A stretch of 64,000 nt of DNA from Brettanomyces bruxellensis (taxonomy: Eukaryota; Ascomycota; Pichiomycetes; Pichiales; Pichiaceae). Both the position numbers and the translations under genes were made by a program. The notes below the pieces were generated by a model. The model had not been told where the DNA came from, did no database searches, and worked only from the letters and a program-made list of their open reading frames with translations. Location: the NCBI RefSeq assembly GCF_011074885.1, contig NC_054690.1:1555001-1619000 (forward strand). The letters run 5' to 3'. Of the stretch, positions 50,897 to 59,811 are shown piece after piece; position 1 is the first letter of the stretch, and every line of letters begins with the position of its first letter.

Positions 50897-52191
50897 TTCT
50901 GGAGCTGGCACTATTGATTGCAGGCTGAATTTGGTGACGTGTTAGCTTTGAGGATGAGCAAGCAACATATTGTGTTTTACTATAAGAGAGATGGAAAATA
51001 TGATGAAGATGGAAATAAAGTCAGCTTTTCCTGTTTGAAAAAAATTGGATCCCATATTTGGGGCGATCCCTTTTTGCAGTTATTAAAAGGGAAGCTCCGA
51101 CGGGTATTTAATTGATTACAGAATTATTTTTATGCTCTTCTCAGTTTTTCTCTCCTTTTTTGCCCCTTTTTTTCTCTTTAATTTTTGTTCTCAATCTTTA
51201 TTCCTCATTTTTATTCTCAATTTTTATTCTTCATTTTTATTCATTTATTTTGGTTTTGCATTTGCTATTATATTTCTACATACCAGTACGATCGCACTTT
51301 CAAGCAATGCTAAAACCCAACATCAATCTCAATTTCAACTGAGAATTTGGTTATCATCACAGGTTTGACAGGCATTGTAAATTCCTTCAAAAATGTCATT
51401 GTGAAGAACGCATTTTGGCAAAAGAGGGTAATCAGAATATAATTGAACCAACATTCTGATTTTAGATCTAGCTGGAAGGCCTTTTCAAACGGAAAAGCTT
51501 AAATTCCTGAGATCTCAGGATCTGTGTGTTCTATTTATAATTAAGGAGAGTGAATTTTCTGGTTTTAATTCCGGTCGTATGGGATCGGAGACACGACTGA
51601 AAAAGGAAATGCGGCTGAGGTCTGATAGAGAAAATTTTTTTTACCGTCATGTTGTAAATCCGGCCTCAAAAACATCATTTTCTGAACATATCTCTTGGCA
51701 AGTTTCCCAAGAAGCAGTGGAAAAAACAGATCTGTACGATATCAAGTGTTTAACTGTTGCAGAATAACTTTTGTACTAAATTATGACATCTTGTGGGGGA
51801 GAAATCAAAAAGATGAATATAAGTTAGGCGGCAGTTGATGACAAAATATTACTAAGACTTTTCCCTTCATTATTTTTTTTCATAAAGAAGAAAGCATTGT
51901 TAAAAAAAAGTTTTGCTTTACTGCATATCTTTATATACGTGCGATATTCCTTATGGCTTCATTTGTAAATACGAGTGGACTTTGTATGATCCAAAGCAAC
52001 GGTATGACTACAAAAACAACGAAAAAACGCTTGGAACTATTTATCACCAGATTACATCTTTGAATAATATTGATTCACACAGGTCTTGGTTGAGATTAGT
52101 GTGAGAAGGAGAAAAAAAAGAAAAAAAAGAAAGCTAACAGAACAGAAATATATCTTAGAAAGTGAAAAGATAGCAAGCATTAAAAAGACTA
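50897..52191. promoter_or_regulatory. Intergenic region upstream of MCH/ESBP6-like transporter
   Basis: About 1.3 kb. It contains a pyrimidine-rich block at 51117-51260 built from CTCAATTTTTATTC-like repeats and A-rich DNA just before the transporter (52105-52140). Frames of 62-65 codons at 50918, 51579 and 51913 show no features of real proteins. Confidence 0.5.
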
Positions 52192-54078
52192 ATGGTGCAG
52201 CAGGCTAACCGGAACTTGGGCAAGGTTGCTTCCCAATGTAATGATGATGCAGTTTCCTCGATTGATTCTTTGAATTCGGAAGATGTTCAGTCGTTTAATG
52301 GAAGCGTTGATAATAACACAGTTGAAAGCGATAACGTCAAGTCGATCACATCAACTCTTTCCAGGGTGGAAACTGCGATGTCACAGGTGTTGAGAGTGAA
52401 GTCACTCAAACAAACGGTGACGGATGCCCGGGATGATAATGAGATTACGGCAAGAAACGAGGAACAAGCAAGAAGAACAACTTTGGGACGGATTCTTACG
52501 CATCCTGACATTTCGGATGCAATGCGTGTTGCAACACACACTGGAGGCAGCATCGCTGAAAAATTGGCAAGTGTTCGTCCTGATGATGAACGTGCAGTGA
52601 GAGAAATTACAAGCAAGGCCGAGGAGGTTTCAGAAATCGAGCAGGGCTTGATTGAAAAGGAGGAAGAGGAAAAGAAGTACCCTCCCCCAGATAAAGGGTA
52701 TGCGTGGGTTATCTGTGTGACAGAGTTGTTTATGATCATCACAACTTGGGGAGCAACGACCTCGTACGGTGTTTTCATCTCTTTCTGGCTCAACAATAAC
52801 ACTTTTGCCGGTGCAGACCCGATGAATTACGCACTTGCATCCTCGATTGCCATCTGTTTGGCACAGGCTTTGGCCCCAGTGGCAATGATCACGCAGAATA
52901 TGATTGGTCTCAATATTACCATTGCAATGGGTACAATTATCAACTTTGCTGGATATATGCTCTGCTCATTTTGCACTGAACTATGGCAGTTGTATTGCAC
53001 CTTGGGTTTGATGGTTGGAACCGGCTTTGCGTTTATTTTCAACCCGTCAATTGTAATTCTCAGCAGCTGGTTTGTCAAATACAGAGCCATATCGTCTGGA
53101 GTGACGATTTGCGGTGCTGGTATTGGAGGTGTTGCCTTTGCACTTGGTGCCCAGGACCTCATCAACTTGAAAAGTGATTATAGGTGGGCCATGCGGATGA
53201 TTGCAATCGTCACACTCTGCCTCAACTGCTTTGTGGTTGTTCTTATGAGAGAGAGGGTCCCAGTCAAACGAGAAGTGTCCAGAAAGAGCTTTAAGCTTCA
53301 ATTGAAGACGATTTTGAACTACCGGACCATGCTCCATTGGCCAATCATTGCCATTACTTTCTGGTTTGGAATGGCAATTGTGTCTTACATCGTCATCACA
53401 TTCTCTCTTGCAAGTTTTGCTACTTTCATTGGTCTATCAGAGACTCAGGGTTCTCACGTAACTGGTATTTTCAACGGTTGCCAGGCTATTGGAAGACCAA
53501 TAATTGGAATATGTGGCGATCGATACGGAAAAATAAACACCGCTTTGATTGGAAATGTCATTGTGATCATTCTCATCTTTGCATTCTTCGTTAATTGCAA
53601 CAATTCGGCTACCCTTATTGGCTTTGCCATTGTTTCCGGGCTTGTCACTGGCTGGTCTCAGCTTCTTAATCAGGCAATTATGCCAGATGCGGTTCCGATG
53701 GCCGAATATCCGTCCGTTTGGAGTTACGAGAACATTATTGTGGGATGCTTCTGCTTGTTTTCCGAAGTTGTCGCACTTAAGTTGAGAGATCTATCCAGTT
53801 CTATGCCTTTTCTCAAGGCTCAGATCTTTTCTGGCTTTATGGTTTTGGGCTCTTTGCTTTTCATGATTCCTGTTCGTGAGTGGAAAATCAGGCAAATGAT
53901 CGAGTCAAGATTGGAGGATGCCAAGGATCGCATGGAAGCAATCCAGATGACATCTGATCCCGAGAAAAGCAGAGAAAGTCTTGATGCTGTGTCTGTTAGA
54001 ATCGAGAGATACCAAAGTTTACTTACTAAGAGTTCCCGCGGCTACTTACGGAGACTCTTCTATCCCGTTAAAGCCTGA
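52192..54078 (+). CDS. Monocarboxylate-transporter-like MFS permease (MCH/ESBP6 family)
   Basis: A 628-aa protein. A hydrophilic N-terminus (1-160) leads into the MCT signature PPPDKGYAWVICVTELF (about 163-179, the [D/E]G[G/Y][W/Y]GW-like TM1 motif), then about 12 membrane helices to residue 560 with VGTGFAFIFNPSIVILSSWF, YRAISSGVTICGAGIGG, GRPIIGICGDRYG (the TM8-loop motif) and a C-terminal cytosolic helix. Yeast relatives are Mch1-5 and Esbp6, which transport carboxylates or riboflavin; length and N-terminus resemble Esbp6/Mch4-type members. The substrate cannot be read from the sequence. Confidence 0.85.
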   Translation: MVQQANRNLGKVASQCNDDAVSSIDSLNSEDVQSFNGSVDNNTVESDNVKSITSTLSRVETAMSQVLRVKSLKQTVTDARDDNEITARNEEQARRTTLGRILTHPDISDAMRVATHTGGSIAEKLASVRPDDERAVREITSKAEEVSEIEQGLIEKEEEEKKYPPPDKGYAWVICVTELFMIITTWGATTSYGVFISFWLNNNTFAGADPMNYALASSIAICLAQALAPVAMITQNMIGLNITIAMGTIINFAGYMLCSFCTELWQLYCTLGLMVGTGFAFIFNPSIVILSSWFVKYRAISSGVTICGAGIGGVAFALGAQDLINLKSDYRWAMRMIAIVTLCLNCFVVVLMRERVPVKREVSRKSFKLQLKTILNYRTMLHWPIIAITFWFGMAIVSYIVITFSLASFATFIGLSETQGSHVTGIFNGCQAIGRPIIGICGDRYGKINTALIGNVIVIILIFAFFVNCNNSATLIGFAIVSGLVTGWSQLLNQAIMPDAVPMAEYPSVWSYENIIVGCFCLFSEVVALKLRDLSSSMPFLKAQIFSGFMVLGSLLFMIPVREWKIRQMIESRLEDAKDRMEAIQMTSDPEKSRESLDAVSVRIERYQSLLTKSSRGYLRRLFYPVKA

Positions 54079-54660
54079 TTTTTTCTTTATTTCTGGTGGT
54101 TGCGATTACCATTCTCTTTTCAAGTTATAGAAAGTATGTTTTTTGCACTTTTTGTTTGGGAAAGATACAAACTAATTTCATTCTTTCTTCTACGCGATAG
54201 TTCGAATTCGGCGCATGTTTTAGTTTATATAGAAACAGGAGAATACAGAAAAGAAGTGTAGATAAAGGTAGATAAGCGATCTATTGAGTAATATGTTATG
54301 GAGATGTGGACACTTTTTGAGAGTCTTTGTGCTGATGAAGAGATGCCAGTGAGGATATCTTATATCATTATTAAAGGTAAAGAGAGCAATGGAGATATTC
54401 CGGTAATACATTAATAGCAAAGACATATCAGGAATGTATTAATAGCGAAGATGTTTCAGAAATGCAGTTATAACAAAGATATTCCAGAAATGCATTAATA
54501 GCAAAGACATCTCATTAATGCATAACTAACAAAGATATTTTAGTAAATATAATCACTAATTATGCTCGTAGCAGTACCCATATTACCCAACCCTACCATT
54601 TACACTTGCTCAAATTTCAACCTATAATTAATAGTAAATACCGTAAATCTAACTCCAAAA
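54079..54660. terminator. Convergent 3' region transporter / ZRG17
   Basis: About 580 bp between convergent stops, including a degenerate tandem repeat (listed separately). No gene recognised. Confidence 0.45.
54408..54540. repeat. Degenerate ~28-30-bp tandem repeat
   Basis: About four to five imperfect copies of a unit like ATTAATAGCAAAGACATATC / AGAAATGC. It is intergenic, in the 3' region of the MCH-like transporter. Confidence 0.7.
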
Positions 54661-56903
54661 TCAACTCCTATCAACATCTATTGTAATCTCAAAGTCCTCC
54701 CCAGCACTGCCAAAAGCACCGAAAGTGTTGGAATCCACATTTAAAAGTGCCACTATGGATTTTCTGTCGGGCTCAGGCGTAACCAATTGCTTCTGGCTTG
54801 TTTCCGCAAGAAGCCCTTTGGTGTACTGATGCATGAGTCCGCGAATCACCCTGGTAGCGTAAAACCTGAACTTGGCCTCATCATCATCAGATGCACCCGG
54901 AATGGAAATCTTGAGAATAATGACAAATATCCGTTGGTCGACACGTGAAATGACAAATTCCCTAATGCGGTACTCGGCCCTGTAGAAGTCCAGTTGCTGG
55001 ATGTTGCGAATTATTGCCAGCTTCAAGGACTCGGGTGGGCTTTTCATTAGTAGGGTATTTCCCAAGCGGTCGACTAACCGGCATCCGAACGCCAAAATAA
55101 GCGCCGAGAGGCCGAATGTCGAAATGTTATCCACCCATTCACCGTTTTTCTTCTCATCGGACACGACTGCCGGGTAGACGAGGCAGTAAACGGCATAAAA
55201 GCACGTCAGTGCCTTCGTGCAAGCGTTAATGCCGTTTCCCGCCGGGTTTAGCCAGCTATTGAAGAACGGTTCTTTTCTCGGGGCCTCCAAGGTCACAGAG
55301 CTGAGTCTTTTGGCATTAACTGGAGAGGGATGCTTGCCTGTGATAAGCGGCATGAAAGAAGCTTTTTTTGCCAAACTCAGCAGCCCTCCCTGGGTTCGAA
55401 TTTCATCACTGTTACTCGTCATACTGCTGGCACTGACATTTCTTGAACTGTTGCCGGCCAGTGCACTCTGGTCCTTCAACGAGGCTCCAACGGCATAATC
55501 AGCAGCATTTGAAGATACGAAGCTGAGGATGACAACAAGAATTACCAGTGCATAGTAGAAAGTGCTGCTGATAGGCACTGCTGTGATATGGTCACCTGAC
55601 TCATGGTGGACAGATCCAATCACCAAAATTGTGATAAGATGCTCGACGACATGCGACAGCAAGTCGACGCCGACAAAAGCGAGCGAAACGGACAAGGAAA
55701 AGGCCAAAAGAACCTCAATGCGGCCCAAACCAAAGGGAAAACGGAGTGAAGGGTGTCTCCAAACGTCGAAGTTGGACATCATGCAGACGGAAACGGAAAG
55801 AAGGTTGCCGAAAGCGTCGAAAAACTCGATGTGCGAAAGCGTTTGGAGGCAGTGCACAGCCCCATGCAGCCCGACTAACGAGCACAAAAGAGCCAGCAGG
55901 AACTGCATGCTACACCAAAAAAGACCTTTTTTCTGTGATTTGCTGATCGACTGAAGCACCTCGTGCAAATCCGGAATAGGATACACCGGGAGCTCGCACA
56001 CAGTTTGGTCTTTTTCTGGTTTCTTGAACATATTCATCGACACGGACGAATGCTGATAGTGGTGGCCTCTTCTTCTTGATGGCCGGGGCAAGTTTGCAGC
56101 TGTAATTGTGTGTTTGACGATGAGGAAATCGACCCGGAGCCAAAATGAAATCCTGCCTGCTCTTTTACTGGTGGAGTGCTTTGTTCCGCATCGGCAGGAA
56201 TGTAGTTGCTTGCTATACTGCTGCTATTTCTCAAATGGCCATGTCCTCTGTGTGCCCTACTGGGGATAGCCCCTAAGCTTTGACTGGGGCCTGAATATTG
56301 ATTGATGCCAGAGTTTTGAGTCGTGGGATGATTGAAGTTGATCTGATTGCCAGTGTGGTTGAAGTTAGTGCGATGAATTGGAGATTGACTGAAGTTTATG
56401 TGAGTTGGAGATTGATTTTTGTGAATTGGAGATTCATTGAAGGTTGTGTGATGAATTGGAGATTGACTGAAGTTAGAGTGATGAATTGGAGATCGACTAA
56501 AATCACTCTGGTTGTTTGTCAATTGATTAAAACTTATATGATTGCTAACATGATTGCTAGTACGATTATATTCTTGCATTCCTCCATTCCCAACATGATT
56601 ACCCCCACCCAAACTATATCCCCGACGATGTCCGTGATTGTACAAATTCAACCCTCCAGATGTGTTTTCCAGACCTTCCTCATCCTCTTCATTCATATCC
56701 AAAGATGTTATCGCACTCCTGTGTTTTCTCTCCTTTTCTGCAGGCGAAATTGTAATTGAAGGAAATTGGAAGCCTGACTCACCCTCCTGGTCCTCGGGCA
56801 CCGGATCAGGTAGTTGCATATCTTCGTTGTATGAATATCTGTGAAGCTTCTTTTTCTTCTTTTCGGCATCTTGAATAGCCGAATGACTTCTTACTGAATA
56901 CAT
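54661..56903 (-). pseudogene. ZRG17: ER zinc transporter subunit Zrg17 (CDF family), interrupted by an apparent frameshift
   Basis: Two overlapping frames make one gene. The upstream frame (56903-56034) encodes a disordered N-terminus with His/Asn-rich SPIHxxNFSQ repeats. The downstream frame (open from about 56130 to 54661) carries SRRRGHHYQHSSVSMNMFKK, a helix pair at LFWCSMQFLLALLCSLVGLHG, FDAFGNLLSVSVCMMSNF and RFPFGLGRIEVLLAFSLSVS, the cation-diffusion-facilitator core of Zrg17, then a C-terminal cytosolic domain. Zrg17 pairs with Msc2 to import zinc into the ER. Moving from the first frame to the second needs one extra base; a G4 run at 56085-56088 lies at the junction, so a sequencing or assembly homopolymer error is likely. 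A true mutation or recoding is the alternative. Confidence 0.75.
56350..56515 (-). repeat. Imperfect 30-33-bp repeats in the ZRG17 N-terminus
   Basis: Four to five degenerate copies of a GATGAATTGGAGATTGACTG-like unit, encoding Ser-Pro-Ile-His-(His/Arg/Lys)-x-Asn-Phe-x-(Gln/Glu). The repeated His residues are notable in a zinc-transporter subunit. Confidence 0.75.
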
Positions 56904-57371
56904 CCCTATACTGGACTCTGACAGACCTCAGTTATCCGAAAGAAGATATGAAAGAAATCGATGAAGGGATATGAAAGAAATATGAAAGAAATATGAAAGA
57001 AATAGAAAAGAAATATATGAAATATGAAAGAAAATGCAGACTTCGAATCTTGTGTTGTGCAGTAATCTGTTGACATCTCGTATTTAGAAAATTGAACCCG
57101 CTCAGTATATTTCTGATATTTATTGTCTGGTGGCAGGAACGAAAAATTCAATAACCAACATCATTCAAAAAATAAATAGTGCCAAAAAGAAGTGCAAACG
57201 CTAATGGGGAAAAAATTTCAGCTCAATGAAGCTTACATACACCAGCCATCACTTTTAAATAAATTTCTATAGCTTTATCGAATTCTAGGATTTCCCCAAT
57301 ACAACCTTTACATAGTAGCTGCCCACATAATTACTTTCTAGCCTCTGTCGACACCTGCAAGCCATCCGAAT
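56904..57371. promoter_or_regulatory. Divergent region ZRG17 / HUB1 with ATATGAAAGAA microsatellite
   Basis: About 470 bp. A purine-rich microsatellite of ATATGAAAGAA-type units occupies 56945-57034, close to the ZRG17 start. The rest is AT-rich promoter-like DNA. No gene seen. Confidence 0.6.
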
Positions 57372-57664
57372 ATGATCCAAGTAATATGTGACGACCGGTA
57401 AGTTTATCGCGATTTTTCGAATTTACACCTTATGGCAATCACACCACTAACACACAACCGCTGTCTAGATTGGGGAAACGAGTCATGGTCAAATGCATGC
57501 CGTCAGATTCGATCGGCGACTTTAAGAAAGTCTTGGGTCTCCAAATCGGTACCGACTGGAAAAAGATCATTCTTAAAAAAGGATACATGATCTTTAAAGA
57601 CCACCTTACACTAGACGATTATGAAATACATGATGGCACATACCTCGAACTATATTACGCCTGA
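57372..57664 (+). CDS. HUB1: Ubiquitin-like splicing modifier Hub1 (UBL5), two exons
   Basis: Hub1 binds HIND motifs of Snu66 and Prp38 and tunes use of weak 5' splice sites. Exon 1 is 57372-57397 (MIQVICDDR, the last codon split). The intron, 57398-57468 (71 bp), has donor GTAAGT, CACTAAC at 57445-57451 and acceptor TAG. Exon 2 is 57469-57664. The join gives 73 aa, the exact family length. Conserved segments: [45 protein letters not shown] and the Tyr-Tyr C-terminus (LELYYA) without a di-Gly tail. The stop is 16 bp from the PPG1 stop on the other strand. Confidence 0.95.
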
Positions 57665-57680
57665 ACCCAGGGAGGACGGC

Positions 57681-58760
57681 TCACATGAAATATTCAACAT
57701 ACGGAGCTTTTTTCATGATCCGATTCATCGGAGCACCCGTTGCAACATTCTGCCATCCAAAGTTATCATCATCGTCGTAATCCCCGCTCAGTTCGTCGTA
57801 GTCGATGCTTCCCAGGCCATTTTCGATTTGCGTGAACTCCTTTTCGCTGTCTGGAGACGCATCGAACACGTTAAACTTGAAGCCTTTGGGGTTGGCGTCT
57901 AGATTTTCCGTGATTTCCAATATCGAGGCTTTATTTCCACACCGGTAGCAATAGTTGGGTGCCGACCAAACGGTGTTGACTTTCCCTCGCCAGAATACCT
58001 GGTATCCTTCATTGCAAAGCTGGTGTGCCCTGTAGATGCGTTCGAACCCGTTAAGGTGCAAAAACTTGTTAACGACATTAATTCCAAACTGATACCCGGC
58101 ACCCCTGGAAGAAATACGAAAATTGAGAAGCTCGATATCCGGGTCACTCCACACGAGGTCTGCCATGGGCCCGTCGTGCGGTATCTCTTTGAATCTGTCT
58201 ATGACCAAGATGGAGTCGATCGACTGGACGTTCGGAGAAAGACCTCCGTGCACACAGAAGAGCGACCCGTCTATCGACGCGGCAAGCGGGAAGAAGTCGA
58301 ACAGGTCTGTGAACAGCTTCCACACCTTGGATTGCTGGCCGTACTTTGTTGCACACTCTGTGTAGAACCCATAGTTTGTTGTGATCTGCCTGGACTCGTG
58401 GTTTCCTCTAATCAGAGTCACGCGACTTGGATATTTAAGCTTTAGCACTATTAGAAGAGATATCGTCTCTATGGAATGATACCCACGGTCCACATAGTCA
58501 CCGAGGAATAGGTAGTTTGTATCTGGAGGGTAACCTCCTATCTTAAATATTTCTAATAGATCGAAAAATTGCCCATGTATGTCTCCCACCAAGGTGATTG
58601 GAGATGCCAAATGTATCAAGTTTGAATCTTGAATCAGGAGTTCTTTTAGTTTGAAACAGAGCTGTTCTATGATTGTTTCCGAGAGAAGCTGCCCTTTATA
58701 TAATCTTTCTAGACACTCATCTAAGTCCAGGGATACCTCCGATTTGATTTCGCACGTCAT
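57681..58760 (-). CDS. PPG1: PP2A-like protein phosphatase Ppg1
   Basis: A type 2A-related serine/threonine phosphatase, 359 aa (S. cerevisiae Ppg1 368). In yeast it acts with the Far/STRIPAK-like complex, for example in mitophagy control. All metal and catalytic motifs are present: GDIHGQF, GDYVDRG, RGNHES, HGGLSP, PRGAGY-type SRGAGYQFG, RAHQLCNEGY and WSAPNYCYRCGN. DLDECLERLYKGQLL at the start and the long acidic C-terminal segment (DYDELSGDYDDDDN) separate it from Pph21/22, Pph3 and Sit4. The C-terminus is VEYFM: the Tyr-Phe is kept, but the terminal Leu that is methylated in PP2A enzymes is Met. Confidence 0.93.
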   Translation of the reverse strand: MTCEIKSEVSLDLDECLERLYKGQLLSETIIEQLCFKLKELLIQDSNLIHLASPITLVGDIHGQFFDLLEIFKIGGYPPDTNYLFLGDYVDRGYHSIETISLLIVLKLKYPSRVTLIRGNHESRQITTNYGFYTECATKYGQQSKVWKLFTDLFDFFPLAASIDGSLFCVHGGLSPNVQSIDSILVIDRFKEIPHDGPMADLVWSDPDIELLNFRISSRGAGYQFGINVVNKFLHLNGFERIYRAHQLCNEGYQVFWRGKVNTVWSAPNYCYRCGNKASILEITENLDANPKGFKFNVFDASPDSEKEFTQIENGLGSIDYDELSGDYDDDDNFGWQNVATGAPMNRIMKKAPYVEYFM

Positions 58761-59811
58761 TGAGGTGCTTTGCTTGTCTTTTGTGAATAACCTTTTTTTT
58801 TTACCCTAAAGCAAGATCTAACGCCCAACTCGAGATACAGACAAGGAAACAGATAAAGAAAAAGTGGAAAAGGATCGGAATGTGATGCCGTTATATATCG
58901 TTGCTTACCTTTATTTGATGCTGCAAGAACAGAGAAACGAATCAGGGTCTATGTTTCTCATTCGTCTGTTTATGTTTCCTCTCATGGTCTTTCGCTCCTT
59001 GCCGATATCTTCTCCGTATTGTATTACTTTTATTTTTCTACCTCATTTTCTTATTATTTGGATTTATTTCATTTTTTCACCCCATCGAACTCTCCCCCTC
59101 AGACATTACCTGGCAAGAGCCAGCACGTAGTGGTGCACGGATGCATGCCATTTGGGTAATTTTCAGCCAAGTCTCCAACTTTTTTTTGTCATCCTCATTA
59201 TGCACGGTAACAAAACGGAAAGAGCGAAAACGGAAAGAGCGATTTATTTAACCCAGCTGGGTGTGGAGAGACGATGAACTTACAAAAGTGGACACCTGGT
59301 ACTCGTTTGAAATTGCGTTTGAAATTGCATTTGCTCATATACTAGGAGATCAAAGCTCAACTACGTTAAAACTGATCAAGAAGAGTAAGAGATAAACGAG
59401 TAAGCTGCATATAATAAGATAGCGTGAATTAATTCGGTTCTCGACACATCTGGGGCTAGACACATTCCAAGATCAAACTGGGATTAGCAGAATAGGAAAT
59501 TTAGTGGATTCGTGCTGATTTATTAAGATTTAAACTAGATCATACGGAAAGTTGCATGGAATTGAATTGTTAGGAGGCATAACAAACAAATTGAGCGATT
59601 GAGTACGAGCAGATATTTGATACAGGTAAAACAGGAAAGTGGTCAATAAGTGAAGAAATCCAAGGCATCAGGAATTAAAGAGAGTGAAGATAAAGAGTTG
59701 AAGAGAATAGAAATTAAGGATTGACGAAATCAAGAATTGAAGGGCATAGAAATATACTCAAGGAGGTACACTAAATTGAAAGAGACCAAACAAAACTCTT
59801 TAGACACGAAC
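58761..59811. promoter_or_regulatory. Divergent region PPG1 / SSK2-like gene
   Basis: About 1.05 kb, AT-rich. It contains the direct repeat AACGGAAAGAGCGA / AACGGAAAGAGCGA at 59215-59241 and the phrase TTGAAATTGCRTTTG twice at 59309-59332. An 88-codon frame at 58864 is hydrophobic and pyrimidine-rich and looks fortuitous. Confidence 0.5.

Noticed and set aside
51579..52104. Frames of 62-63 codons upstream of the MCH-like transporter
   Set aside because: They have no hydrophobic, domain or splice features and are expected by chance at this composition.
58864..59130. 88-codon frame between PPG1 and the SSK2-like gene
   Set aside because: It is a pyrimidine-rich stretch read as hydrophobic residues, it overlaps the divergent promoter, and it shows no coherent topology or similarity.
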